Positions 34,752-43,932 are shown, counted from the first letter of the stretch. The stretch: DNA of 64,000 nt from Bacteroidales bacterium (GCA_016705005.1 JADIZB010000005.1:1-64000), one strand, 5' to 3'. The notes: generated by a model not told the origin, from the letters alone. A program made the numbers and translations.

Positions 34752-35453
34752 TCAGATCAGTGGTTTAAAAGGGAAAGGAAAGTATCTGGAAACAGTAAAC
34801 CAGACAATGTAAGATACGCTTGCAGTAATCAGTATTCCCCAGATGGCAGCCGGAATCCCGCTTACTCTTGCCAGATTCGACGCATCCCCTGCTTTCTTTG
34901 GCTGGAAAAGCGATAGGTAAAGGATGATCAGTGTCGAGAAAACAGTTTCTGAAAAAGAAATCAGTGTGACTGCAAGAGCAAACAGATAGCTTAGGGTTTC
35001 ATCACCAAGCCAGAAAATAAAGAGGATGAGAGCTGAGAAAGAAAACAGCCATACAATTCCGTAGAAATTTCTGACAAATAAGGTCAGATTCAGCAGGGCA
35101 ATTGTTAAAAGGAGAAAGAAAACGATTTTTGGCTGATGTGCGGTAGTGTATGCGATCAGAATTCCTGATAACATGGCGGCAACAGGATAGCCAGCAAAGG
35201 AAACCATCATAGCTTTCAGTTTCGATCCGCTTTTCGTAAAGGCTGACCCCGAGGTGTCGCTGCTGAGTTCAATGCTTATGACCTCTCCGCTGGTGAGAAC
35301 AGCTGCCAGGGCATGACCACTTTCATGCAGCAGGGTATTCACGGTTCTGAAATATTTCCCAAGTAACGGAACACGTATCATCAATACCGAACCGGCAAGA
35401 ACAGTATAAAACAACAGATGTGGATTTTGGTTGAAGATCTCCTTCATCATCAT
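34752..35453 (-). CDS. Membrane M50-like zinc metallopeptidase in the Feo operon
   Basis: 233 aa with about six or seven hydrophobic segments. The zinc motif HExxH is HESGH (H43, E44, H47) at the end of the first or second helix, in LLHESGHALAAVLTSGE, the arrangement of M50B-like proteins. A typical M50 third ligand (NxxPxxxxDG) is not obvious, so proteolytic activity is uncertain. The start ATG overlaps the feoAB stop as ATGA (35450-35453), so translation is coupled. Two further ATGs follow directly. Its job in iron import is not known to me. Confidence 0.75.
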   Translation of the reverse strand: MMMKEIFNQNPHLLFYTVLAGSVLMIRVPLLGKYFRTVNTLLHESGHALAAVLTSGEVISIELSSDTSGSAFTKSGSKLKAMMVSFAGYPVAAMLSGILIAYTTAHQPKIVFFLLLTIALLNLTLFVRNFYGIVWLFSFSALILFIFWLGDETLSYLFALAVTLISFSETVFSTLIILYLSLFQPKKAGDASNLARVSGIPAAIWGILITASVSYIVWFTVSRYFPFPFKPLI

Positions 35454-37975
35454 ATCCGCAGAATTAGACTTCCGATCTGGTATAACAGGAGAGAAGCGAG
35501 GTAAGCCAGCCCGGTGGTATAAACAACAATAAACGCAGCATAACGCCAGCTGCCCGATTCTTTCTTAATGGCTGCGACAACAGCGACACAGGGGAAATAG
35601 ATCAGTATAAACAACATAAAGCTGAACGCCACCAGGGGAGAGAATACTTTTTGCCCCTTCATTGGTCCGTCAGGATAAGTCTGTTGCTGCATTTTGGTAA
35701 TGAGGGAGGCAGATTTTTCATCTGTTCGATCGCCAGCCTGATAAAGTACCCCCAAGGTGCCGATTGTAATTTCTTTGGCTGCAACACCCGTGAGCAGGGC
35801 TATACTCATCTTCCAGTCAAATCCCAGCGGCCGCATAACCGGTTCTATGAAGTGACCTAATCGTCCGATGTACGAATTCAACTGCCTGTTGCTTTCCTTT
35901 TCATGCATGATTGAAAGAACATCATCGATTTCATCCTGTTTGAGTTTCTGAATGACCTTCTCAGGTTGTTGCGTCTGAAGGATCGCTTTTGAATACTGAT
36001 GTCTGGTGTGTGTCAGTTTTTTATCATAAATATGGTCCTGATCAGTTTCTCTGGGGAAATAACCCAAAGCCCAGATGATGATGGATGCAAGAAGAATCAC
36101 TCCGCCGATTTTCCTCAGGTACTGTTCACCCCTGTTCCACATATGTTTCAATATAGTTCTCAGGGTAGGTGTGCGATATGGGGGCAGTTCCATTACAAAG
36201 GGAATGTCGGGCTGCCTGAAAATGGCTTTACGGAATAGCAGGGCTGAGCCAATGGCAATCAACACACCGATGGCATACATGGCAAATAATATGGTTCCCT
36301 GGTAACTGACAAAGAATGCACTGATAAAGAGGATATAAACCGGAAGTCTGGCGCTGCACGACATGAAGGGATTGATGAGCATGGTAATCAGGCGGTCGCG
36401 GCGGCTTTCAATGATGCGTGTGGACAGAATGGCTGGTACATTACAGCCAAAACCCATTAAAAGTGGAATAAAGGATTTGCCGTGCAGTCCGATTTTGTGC
36501 ATAAGCTTATCCATAATAAAAACAGCCCTAGCCATATAGCCGGTATCTTCCATGAGTGAAATAAACAGATACAAAAGCAGGATATTCGGCAGAAAAATGA
36601 TTACCCCGCCTACGCCTCCGATGATTGCCTGAATTAGCAAATCCTTGAGCATTCCGTCGGGCAGGCCTGATTCGAGCCTTGCCGAAGCAAATTCAACGAG
36701 TGATTCTATCCATGACATGGGATGCTGGCCAAGACGGAAGGTCCCATAAAAAGTGAGCCACATCAGAAATACAAATATGGGTATCCCCCATACCTTATGT
36801 GTAATGATGGTATCAATGATTTCACTGGTTTTGCGCTGAGTAACCTCATTCAACCTGAAGGTTTCGCGAAGCGCCCCGGCAATAAAGCCATACTTGGCAT
36901 CGGCAATCAGACTTTCGGTGTCCTGCCTGAGGCTGCTTTCAATCCGTTCTATTTCATCATCAACTGATGCAATGATTTCCCTGTAATTCGACAGTTGCTC
37001 AATCATCACTTCCGATGCCCGGTCCTTTTCGATCAGTTTGATGGCAAGAAACCTTGATGAAATCTTATCTATCAGGCTTGAATTTTCAGGCTTTCGGAGC
37101 AATTCCTGGACTCTTTTAATTCCCTGCTCAACAACCTCCCCGTAGTTGATGTGGATGTGCCTGAGTGAAGTTTCCCTGTCCTCATATACATCAATGATTT
37201 TCTGAAGTAGTTCACCCACACCTTTTCCCTTTGATCCTACAGTAGGGATAAACGGGAAGCCAAGAAGACGGCCCAGCTGCTCATGATCCAGACTGTTACC
37301 GCTGTGTTCCAGTTCATCATGCATATTCAGCACACCAACCAGTTTGATGTCCATATCAATCAACTGAGTGGTCAGGTACAGATTTCTTTCAAGGTTCGAG
37401 CTGTCGATGATGTTGACAACCACATCAGGAATCGATTCCATAATAAAATCCCTGACATAGAGTTCTTCGGGACTATAGGCGGTAACTGAATATGTCCCTG
37501 GCAGATCAGTTACTATGAAAGTATAATCGTCTTTCTTAAAACGGGCTTCCTTGGCATCAATAGTAACGCCTGAGTAATTGCCCACCCGCTCACGCGAGCC
37601 TGAAGCATAATTAAACAGTGTTGTTTTACCTGAGTTCGGATTTCCAACCAGAGCGACATTGATTATTTTGCCCTTTTGCCTTGCGGTATAACCCAAAAGA
37701 GTGCCTTCGACAGAACCATTGCCTTCGTTTTCACGGATATGGCTCACTTCTGTTTCCGTCAGGATCTCGATGAGCATTGCTTCGCTGTTTCTCAGCGATA
37801 CATTATAGCCCATCACATTGTACTCAACAGGATCCATCAGGGGAGCCCGCTGGATAACACTGACTTCCTTGCCTGCAACGAATCCCATTTCCAGAATCCG
37901 CTTACGGAAAGCGCCCCTGCCTTTCACTTTGGTGATGATGCCTTTTTCGCCGGGCGACAAATCAGATAGAGTCAA
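35450..37975 (-). CDS. feoB: Ferrous iron transporter, FeoA-FeoB fusion
   Basis: 841 aa from a TTG start (MTLSDLSPGEKG). Residues 1-75 are FeoA, an SH3-like domain, fused to FeoB, an arrangement common in Bacteroidota. The G domain (about 104-260) has G1 GNPNSGKTT, G3 DLPG (157-160) and G4 NMHD (217-220). The membrane part has the two gate regions, including GFGCNVPAILSTRIIESRRDR and NPFMSCSARLPVYILF with the conserved Cys. It imports Fe2+ through the inner membrane, driven or gated by GTP. It heads an operon with an M50-like peptidase and a Cys-rich membrane protein. A Fur-like site overlaps the promoter downstream region (37983-38001). Confidence 0.95.
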   Translation of the reverse strand: MTLSDLSPGEKGIITKVKGRGAFRKRILEMGFVAGKEVSVIQRAPLMDPVEYNVMGYNVSLRNSEAMLIEILTETEVSHIRENEGNGSVEGTLLGYTARQKGKIINVALVGNPNSGKTTLFNYASGSRERVGNYSGVTIDAKEARFKKDDYTFIVTDLPGTYSVTAYSPEELYVRDFIMESIPDVVVNIIDSSNLERNLYLTTQLIDMDIKLVGVLNMHDELEHSGNSLDHEQLGRLLGFPFIPTVGSKGKGVGELLQKIIDVYEDRETSLRHIHINYGEVVEQGIKRVQELLRKPENSSLIDKISSRFLAIKLIEKDRASEVMIEQLSNYREIIASVDDEIERIESSLRQDTESLIADAKYGFIAGALRETFRLNEVTQRKTSEIIDTIITHKVWGIPIFVFLMWLTFYGTFRLGQHPMSWIESLVEFASARLESGLPDGMLKDLLIQAIIGGVGGVIIFLPNILLLYLFISLMEDTGYMARAVFIMDKLMHKIGLHGKSFIPLLMGFGCNVPAILSTRIIESRRDRLITMLINPFMSCSARLPVYILFISAFFVSYQGTILFAMYAIGVLIAIGSALLFRKAIFRQPDIPFVMELPPYRTPTLRTILKHMWNRGEQYLRKIGGVILLASIIIWALGYFPRETDQDHIYDKKLTHTRHQYSKAILQTQQPEKVIQKLKQDEIDDVLSIMHEKESNRQLNSYIGRLGHFIEPVMRPLGFDWKMSIALLTGVAAKEITIGTLGVLYQAGDRTDEKSASLITKMQQQTYPDGPMKGQKVFSPLVAFSFMLFILIYFPCVAVVAAIKKESGSWRYAAFIVVYTTGLAYLASLLLYQIGSLILRI

Positions 37976-37982
37976 ACCTGTA

Positions 37983-38001
37983 ATTATTTAGAATCATTAT
38001 A
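37983..38001 (-). promoter_or_regulatory. Candidate Fur box before feoAB
   Basis: TATAATGATTCTAAATAAT on the minus strand matches 13 of 19 positions of the classical Fur consensus GATAATGATTATCATTATC. It lies between the -7 element and the start codon, a good place for iron-dependent repression. The region is AT-rich, so chance similarity is possible. Confidence 0.35.
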
Positions 38002-38009
38002 AATTATAG

Positions 38010-38036
38010 CAAAAATATCTGGTTTTTCAATACAAA
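38010..38036 (-). promoter_or_regulatory. Candidate promoter of the feoAB operon
   Basis: On the minus strand TTTG (38036-38033), a 15-nt spacer, then TATTTTTG (38017-38010). The spacer is shorter than usual. It supports a transcript beginning near 38003. Confidence 0.45.
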
Positions 38037-38097
38037 CCATTGTTGACTATTCTAAATAAGTGATTTTGAACACATGTTCGTTTAACGGCAAGTACAG

Positions 38098-38616
38098 TTA
38101 CCGGACTTTCAGATTGAGCTCATGGAGTGCATGCATACACTTAATTACAGCCGGGCCCCAGTGGTCGTCGAAATGACGGCACACATCATGAACAGCATTT
38201 TCTTTGGATGTGTGGAAGCTTTTTTGATAAAGCATCAGAAAATCTTTCATATCCTGGTAGATATCGGCAATGCATTCGGCGATGCTTGCTTTTTCAATTT
38301 CGGCATTTTCATCATACATATCACTACTCACCCAGAAATGGTCGTCAGGGTAGAGTTTATTTCTCAGTGTATTGAACAGGAGTTCCCATTCCTCCTGGGT
38401 GACAAAACGTTCAGAAGTATCTTCTGCCGACGGATCAACCGACTTCACGAGTGAACCCTTCAGGTATAGAAAGGGTAGAATACGTCTGTAATACTCCACT
38501 ATATCTTCTTTGGAATATGTCTCAACTTTTTCAGTAAACAGGCAAAATTCATTGCTGACTGTAATAAACTCAATAATCTGCCTTGTTAAAACAGGGTCAT
38601 TCTCTGAAAGTGGCAT
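38098..38616 (-). CDS. DUF5063-type protein
   Basis: 172 aa, soluble and acidic, with no signal peptide. It has helical repeats (IIEFITVSNEFCLFTEKVE, KEDIVEYYRRILPFLYLKG, IAECIADIYQDMKDFLMLYQ) and a C-terminal HFDDHWGPAVIKCMHAL. I recognise it as the DUF5063 family of Bacteroidota, whose function is unknown. It is monocistronic, with a TAATTTTG -7 element at 38633-38640, 17 nt from the ATG. Confidence 0.75.
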   Translation of the reverse strand: MPLSENDPVLTRQIIEFITVSNEFCLFTEKVETYSKEDIVEYYRRILPFLYLKGSLVKSVDPSAEDTSERFVTQEEWELLFNTLRNKLYPDDHFWVSSDMYDENAEIEKASIAECIADIYQDMKDFLMLYQKSFHTSKENAVHDVCRHFDDHWGPAVIKCMHALHELNLKVR

Positions 38617-39025
38617 GTTCGATGGTTTTCTGCAAAATTAGTCCAATTTCCGGATGTTTTCCTTTGCGGATAGTATTAGATGGTTATAATCATTTGCCGG
38701 GAAAAGTAAAACATATCCGTGTGATGTGAAGCAGCTAAAATTATAGTACAATGGTTTATATTTGTTAAGGTCTGTTTTTGCTCTCAAATGGAGTCACGGC
38801 AGATTCAGGGGGTGGAATTTATAATATCTGACTAAAAAGGTGCATTTACTTTAATTATGCCGACTTACGTTCTCGTGCCTGAACGGGTGGGTCAGGTTGT
38901 TTAGGGCGAAAACTGAATAGGGAAATGAAAATAATCGCAAACTTTAGTCTTTTAAATTAGATTTGAAACATCTTTTATACCACTTACATTAAACATTATT
39001 TTGTTAAATTTACAGAAAAAGCCGA
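38617..39025. other. Long divergent intergenic region with a possible untranslated RNA
   Basis: 409 bp. It holds a TAATTTTG element for the leftward gene and a TATATTTG (38757-38764) on the plus strand. After the latter, no ORF follows for about 260 nt. A GC-rich island at about 38861-38911 contains a CCTGA/TCAGG hairpin. No terminator is visible, and no known RNA family was recognised. Confidence 0.4.
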
Positions 39026-39481
39026 ATGGAAAAGCTTAAACTAAAGAGGGAGATTACCGGCATCTGCAGGAAAATAAAACTGGAAAGTGAAGCGAACCTG
39101 ATCACAGCGATCCGCGATGCGGAGCAGAGTGCCAATGAATATGGCCAACCCAAAGACCGCTATGACTCATACAGGGCTCAGCTCAGCACTAAGCGTGATA
39201 TGCTTGCGCAGCAACTGCAGAAATTACAGGAAGAGATCGGACTGATCGACAGGATTGATTTAAACAGGGAATGCGATACTGTAGGATTTGGTGCAGTCGT
39301 GATCACCTCTCTTCAGAAAGTATTTATATCTATAGGAATAGGTAAGATAAAAGTTGAAGAAGGCACAGAATTCTATGCTATTTCTGCTGCCGTTCCTTTT
39401 GCCAAAGCCATTCGCGACCTGCGAAAGGGTGATATTTTTGAGTTCAATGGCCGTAAACTTGAAATTCTGGATTTGTTCTGA
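39026..39481 (+). CDS. GreA/GreB-like transcription-elongation-factor family protein
   Basis: 151 aa. The N-terminal half is a long charged coiled coil (EITGICRKIKLESEANLITAIRDAEQSANEYGQ, LSTKRDMLAQQLQKLQEEI). The C-terminal half (from about 85) resembles the FKBP-like Gre domain: GAVVITSLQKVFISIGIGKI, and the ending SPxG-type region is replaced by AISAAVPFAKAIRDLRKGDIFEFNG. Gre factors enter the RNA polymerase secondary channel and stimulate transcript cleavage. This shorter relative may modulate the channel without that activity. It ends 9 bp from a convergent gene with no terminator between. Confidence 0.7.
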   Translation: MEKLKLKREITGICRKIKLESEANLITAIRDAEQSANEYGQPKDRYDSYRAQLSTKRDMLAQQLQKLQEEIGLIDRIDLNRECDTVGFGAVVITSLQKVFISIGIGKIKVEEGTEFYAISAAVPFAKAIRDLRKGDIFEFNGRKLEILDLF

Positions 39482-39490
39482 AACACAAAA

Positions 39491-41434
39491 TCAGAACCCG
39501 GTGATTTCAGGTGCTTCTATATTAAACCGCATCAGATTGATCTGGGGAATATCCGAGAACTCAAACAGCATTTGTCTTCCTGCCTCGTCTTTTCGACCAT
39601 ACCATGTTAACCCGATCTGAAAAGTTGAAAACGCCAGATTTTCATTCTTTATCCTGAGACCTATGCCAACTGCCGGAACCATTTTTCCGGCAAGAATGAA
39701 ATTCGTTTGTGGAGCTACCATCCCTGCTTCAGCAAAGGCATAGGCCGCAAACCGGAATCCCATCAGGTAATAGGGCGAAAATACTACGGATTCTATCCTG
39801 GCCGTTATTCTCTGATCTCCTGATAATCGAAACCGGTCGAAAGTACTTGTATTTTCACTGTTTTTTAACAGCAATTTACTATCCATATTGCGGTTGATTC
39901 CTGTTTTATAGTAGAGAGAACCAAAGCTACGGATACGGAAACTGCCGGATTTATAAAGCGGGGAGATATAGTCTCCTCCTATTCCGGCAACCCCATCGGC
40001 AATGCCTTGCGCCGACCAGTAACCACCCCCTTCGATCCACGAATATACAAAGCCTCTTTTCCTGAGAAGCTTCCCGGTCATAATTTTAATCCCTGAATAA
40101 TACCTGCTCTGCAATAAGCCTGTTTCATATCCGAACGTGAGCCGGGCTAAGTGTCCTGTAGGGATGTCCTCAGTTCTTCCGAAACCATACACCATATTTG
40201 TTCGGTAATAACCGCTTCTGATCAGGCTTAATGCAGTAATGTAGCGGTTAACAGATACAGATGGATTTAATGAATGCATAACCACCGAAGGGGATCCATT
40301 CATATTCAGGTTGTAATATCTTGCGGTTATGGCCAATACCGACCGCTCAAATGCCGGTGACTGAAACCGGTTTATAATGCTTGAATAACCACCCCAGAAA
40401 TCAAATTCTGTAAAATCCAGTGTAGTTGCCGATTCCTGACTTCCAGGAATAGCCATGATCCTGGTTCCCCGTATATTAATACCGCCACCCAGCCTGGTTT
40501 CAGGACTGATGAAGGGTTTCAGAATCTGTATGCCTTGGCTCCTGATTCCCGGCCTTCTTTGCCATGCAACATAAACATCTGTAAATGATCTGCGAATGTT
40601 TCTGATCCGGCAGGCACCCTGGCTCAGGTAAATGGCCGGGCTTTGATCCGTGTTGATTTCAAAGGATTGTTCCAGTTGCTGACCAAGTCCCAGAATGTTG
40701 CGGTTGTATAATCTCACTGAACTACTGCTGGCATCTCTGACCTTAAGATCAAATCCGATCGGGAAGACATCCCTGATGACAAGAATTATATCAACACTAT
40801 CGTTGTTTCTTGTGCTGTTTACGATAAACCGGGCATCCTCGAAAAGAGCTGATTGCCTCAGAATTCTCTCATTATCGGCCAGGATAACGGGATTAAGGGG
40901 TTCATTCTCCCTGAATTGAAGATAGCTTTTAATTATGGCGTCGCGCGTATTAAAATGCAGATTATTCAATGCCTTATCCAGCCATATATCTGATCTGACT
41001 GTGGTATCGAATACCGATGATCCGAAAACCCCGGATTTGTATATTCGTATTGAACGAATGATTTTATCCTTCTCCCTCCTGTGAAGTATGGTATCGGCCA
41101 GATATCCTGATGCATCCCATACTGCAGATGAAGGATTCCTGAAAAGTAAAGGGTAAAACTGCCGCGAGAAGAAGTTCTTATGCGCTGTTGTTTTGACTTT
41201 CCTGTAAAAATCACTCGTTTCAACCTGATGTTTCTTCTGAAGTTCGAGCCTCAGACTGTCAGATTTTGGTATTCTGATGAAGTGATTTTTGTGCTTAGCT
41301 TGTTTTAACAACGAATCAGAACCGGTTTGGGCCATGATTCTCCCCATTCCAGGATATATCCCTGCCAATGTGATGATACAGACAAGTATCTTCAGGTACC
41401 GGCAAGCTTTGGCTGGGAGGGGAGGTTCATTCAT
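39491..41434 (-). CDS. POTRA/beta-barrel outer-membrane protein (BamA/TamA-like)
   Basis: 647 aa from the ATG at 41434 (MNEPPLPAKA); the upstream extension to 41542 would run through the rplS terminator. The signal peptide ends near IMAQ. After a Lys-rich linker, residues about 135-250 look like one or two POTRA domains (GVFGSSVFDTTV, QSALFEDARFIVNSTR, DSVDIILVIRDVFPIGFDL). The rest is a barrel of alternating strands (GGINIRGTRIMAIPG, FGYETGLLQSRYYSG, LAFSTFQIGLTWYGR). This resembles the Omp85/TamA family in a reduced form. The C-terminus (EFSDIPQINLMRFNIEAPEITGF) lacks a canonical terminal Phe motif except for the last residue. The cargo or substrate is unknown. Confidence 0.7.
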   Translation of the reverse strand: MNEPPLPAKACRYLKILVCIITLAGIYPGMGRIMAQTGSDSLLKQAKHKNHFIRIPKSDSLRLELQKKHQVETSDFYRKVKTTAHKNFFSRQFYPLLFRNPSSAVWDASGYLADTILHRREKDKIIRSIRIYKSGVFGSSVFDTTVRSDIWLDKALNNLHFNTRDAIIKSYLQFRENEPLNPVILADNERILRQSALFEDARFIVNSTRNNDSVDIILVIRDVFPIGFDLKVRDASSSSVRLYNRNILGLGQQLEQSFEINTDQSPAIYLSQGACRIRNIRRSFTDVYVAWQRRPGIRSQGIQILKPFISPETRLGGGINIRGTRIMAIPGSQESATTLDFTEFDFWGGYSSIINRFQSPAFERSVLAITARYYNLNMNGSPSVVMHSLNPSVSVNRYITALSLIRSGYYRTNMVYGFGRTEDIPTGHLARLTFGYETGLLQSRYYSGIKIMTGKLLRKRGFVYSWIEGGGYWSAQGIADGVAGIGGDYISPLYKSGSFRIRSFGSLYYKTGINRNMDSKLLLKNSENTSTFDRFRLSGDQRITARIESVVFSPYYLMGFRFAAYAFAEAGMVAPQTNFILAGKMVPAVGIGLRIKNENLAFSTFQIGLTWYGRKDEAGRQMLFEFSDIPQINLMRFNIEAPEITGF

Positions 41435-41526
41435 CCGGATCAGGGTTGAAAATACTGAATGAAATAGGTAGTTGGTTATATGGATTTTAGTTTGAAACAG
41501 GGTTCTAAAAACAACAAGTATGCCAT

Positions 41527-41562
41527 GAAAAAAAAGGCCCATCCCGAAGGATGGACCTTTTT
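41527..41562 (-). terminator. Intrinsic terminator of rplS
   Basis: On the minus strand AAAGGTCCATCC and GGATGGGCCTTT pair around TTCG, followed by seven or more Ts. The UUCG tetraloop makes it strong. Confidence 0.9.
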
Positions 41563-41581
41563 AACACTTATGAAAACAATG

Positions 41582-41938
41582 CTAAACTCTTTTTTCCTTG
41601 ATCCTGGCTTTTTTACCTTTCAATTCGCGTAGGTAGAAAATGCGGGCCCTGCGAACAACACCACGTTTATTGACTTCTATTTTTTCAATGAACGGTGAAG
41701 TGATCGGGAAAATCCTCTCAACTCCGGTATTACCGGAAACCTTACGTACAGTGAAGGTTTCTGTGGTATTTTCACCCGAACGCTGAAGTACTACGCCCTG
41801 AAATTGCTGAATCCTTTCCTTGTCACCTTCCTTGATCTTATAGTGTACAGTAACTGTATCGCCTGCCTTGAAGCTTGGGAATTCCTTTTTATCAACAAAA
41901 GTATCCTCAACATATTTCACTAATGCCTTCTTGCTCAT
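41582..41938 (-). CDS. rplS: 50S ribosomal protein L19
   Basis: 118 aa, normal for L19. The hallmark segments are FKAGDTVTVHYKIKEGDKERIQQFQGVVL, VSGNTGVERIFPITSPFIEKIEV and RGVVRRARIFYLRELKGKKARIKE. It sits at the interface of the 30S and 50S subunits. It has its own promoter and a strong terminator, so it is monocistronic. In many bacteria rplS directly follows trmD; here trmD is 2 kb away with cstA inserted on the opposite strand. Confidence 0.98.
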   Translation of the reverse strand: MSKKALVKYVEDTFVDKKEFPSFKAGDTVTVHYKIKEGDKERIQQFQGVVLQRSGENTTETFTVRKVSGNTGVERIFPITSPFIEKIEVNKRGVVRRARIFYLRELKGKKARIKEKRV

Positions 41939-41979
41939 TATCTTAGGTATTAAATTGTTGCGTTTTCCAAAAATGAGTG

Positions 41980-42011
41980 CAAATATACGGCATAATTTTT
42001 TAATAAAACAA
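41980..42011 (-). promoter_or_regulatory. rplS promoter
   Basis: Minus strand: TTG (42011-42009), a 21-nt spacer, then TATATTTG (41987-41980), leaving a leader of about 35 nt. Confidence 0.65.
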
Positions 42012-42190
42012 GCCCATTATCAAATTATTATCAGCATTGGTTATCAGCATTGTTTTCAGCAACTCTGACCGGTGCAGACATGTATAAAGTTAAGCTGGTT
42101 TTATAATGATGAGTGAATCAATAAACTTATTCACTTTCCTCAGTTTGCAAATTTAGAAAGAATCTGCCACAAATGCTCTGTGACGCTAAA

Positions 42191-42217
42191 TTGCAGTATA
42201 TGAGTAAAATAATTTTG
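42191..42217 (+). promoter_or_regulatory. Candidate cstA promoter
   Basis: TTG (42191-42193), a 16-nt spacer, then TAATTTTG (42210-42217). It implies a leader of about 167 nt before the ATG at 42391. Confidence 0.4.
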
Positions 42218-42390
42218 TAAAATTCAATGCCTTCGGGCCAGTGAGGCGAAAAGATGATTGCAAGCTGTCTGTATCTGAGTTCTTCTGAAACCCACAGCTA
42301 TATGGAGTTCCGTTCAAATTTTAATTTTTTCCCCGGACAACATTGAAACTTAAATTATATTTTTGGGTTCTGGTAACTAAAAACTTGATT

Positions 42391-43842
42391 ATGTTCACTT
42401 TTATTGGTTCAATTGTTTTTCTGATCCTCGGATATTTCATTTATGGCACCGTGGTTGAAAAGGTTTTTGGTGTTGAACCGGAACGGATTACACCAGCCCT
42501 GACCATGAATGATGGTGTGGATTATGTTCCGATGGGCTGGGGCCGGATATTTCTTATACAGTTTCTTAATATTGCGGGTCTGGGCCCGATATTTGGCGCA
42601 GTTGCCGGAGCCATGTGGGGACCTGTGGCTTTTTTGTGGATTGTTTTCGGATGCATATTTGCCGGTGCGGTTCATGATTATTTCTCAGGAATGCTTTCGT
42701 TGAGAAATAAAGGTCAGAGTATTCCTGAAATTGTCGGTGAATATCTGGGAACCGGATTCAGGCAATTTATGAGGGTTTTCACAGTGTTGCTTATGCTGTT
42801 GGTTGGTGCTGTTTTTGTCGTTGGGCCGGCAGCAATCCTGAATGGGATCAGCAATATTGGAATTGGTACATGGGTGACCATTGTATTTGCATATTATATA
42901 CTGGCAACCCTGCTGCCGATCGATAAACTGATTGGAAGGATTTATCCTGTTTTCGGCTTTGTTCTTCTTTTTATGGCGGTTGGAATAACTGCCGGAATTG
43001 TGATGGGTGGTTATCCGATACCAGAAGTGTTTCACAGCGGACTTGGGAACATGCACACCGAGCCTTCTAAATACCCGATATTCCCCATGTTGTTTGTAAC
43101 CATTGCCTGTGGAGCTATTTCCGGATTTCATTCTACGCAATCCCCCCTGATGGCCCGGTGTATTACAAATGAGAAACTTGGAAGACGTGTTTTTTACGGA
43201 GCTATGGTAACCGAAGGGATTGTCGCCCTGATCTGGGCAGCGGCTGGCATGGCTTTCTATGGCGGAACTGAATCTTTAAATGTTATTATGACAGAACACA
43301 ACGGAAATGCTGCCTGGGTTGTCAATGATATTTCCAATTCATTGCTTGGGAAATTCGGTGGAATTCTGGCACTGCTGGGTGTTGTTGCAGCCCCTATAAC
43401 TTCAGGAGATACCGCCTTCAGAAGTGCAAGGCTGATCATTGCCGATTTCCTCAGACTTGATCAGGTTTCAGTTAAAAACAGGCTAATGATTACGATCCCG
43501 ATTTTTATTGCAGGGTTTATCATAACAAAGGTTGACTTTTCCATCATCTGGAGGTATATGGCCTGGTCGAACCAGACACTGGCTACCATTGTGCTGTGGG
43601 CAATCACAGTTTTCCTGGTGAAAGCAGGAAAGTTTTACTGGATTACACTGGTTCCCTCTGTTTTTATGACTACAGTGGTAGCTACCTATCTGATGGCCGC
43701 TCCCGAAGGTTTTTCATTGCCATTGAACACAGCTTACTCCATTGGCCTGCTGATGACCCTGCTGGTGATTACCTGGTTTCTTCTATACATCCGCAAACAA
43801 AATAAAACAGCGTTGTCAGCAATGAATGTTGGGAACAAATGA
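42391..43842 (+). CDS. cstA: CstA-type pyruvate/peptide transporter (carbon starvation protein A)
   Basis: 483 aa from the ATG at 42391 (MFTFIGSIVF); a TTG at 42343 lies in the same frame but adds a hydrophilic tail. There are more than ten transmembrane helices. Family signatures are GPIFGAVAGAMWGPVAFLWIVFG, AVHDYFSGMLSLRNKGQSIPEI, ISGFHSTQSPLMARC and APITSGDTAFRSARLIIADFL. The short version without the long C-terminal tail is common in this phylum. CstA proteins import pyruvate or small peptides during starvation, through the inner membrane. Confidence 0.93.
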   Translation: MFTFIGSIVFLILGYFIYGTVVEKVFGVEPERITPALTMNDGVDYVPMGWGRIFLIQFLNIAGLGPIFGAVAGAMWGPVAFLWIVFGCIFAGAVHDYFSGMLSLRNKGQSIPEIVGEYLGTGFRQFMRVFTVLLMLLVGAVFVVGPAAILNGISNIGIGTWVTIVFAYYILATLLPIDKLIGRIYPVFGFVLLFMAVGITAGIVMGGYPIPEVFHSGLGNMHTEPSKYPIFPMLFVTIACGAISGFHSTQSPLMARCITNEKLGRRVFYGAMVTEGIVALIWAAAGMAFYGGTESLNVIMTEHNGNAAWVVNDISNSLLGKFGGILALLGVVAAPITSGDTAFRSARLIIADFLRLDQVSVKNRLMITIPIFIAGFIITKVDFSIIWRYMAWSNQTLATIVLWAITVFLVKAGKFYWITLVPSVFMTTVVATYLMAAPEGFSLPLNTAYSIGLLMTLLVITWFLLYIRKQNKTALSAMNVGNK

Positions 43843-43932
43843 GAACCATTTTGCTGGTAATTCAGTTTAAGCGTTTAATTCTATCCAGGCAGGGCTAGTC
43901 TCTGAATGCATCACCGGAATTAAATTCCTGAT

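Larger units (their letters stand above)
41939..42390. other. Divergent rplS-cstA intergenic region
   Basis: This 452-bp gap holds the rplS promoter (41980-42011) and a cstA candidate promoter (42191-42217). The remaining 170 nt is an untranslated leader for cstA with no recognisable RNA element. Confidence 0.55.

Noticed and set aside
39476..39496. Inverted repeat TTCTGA/TCAGAA between convergent genes
   Set aside because: It is made of the two stop codons and a few bases; the 6-bp stem without a T tract is too weak for a terminator.
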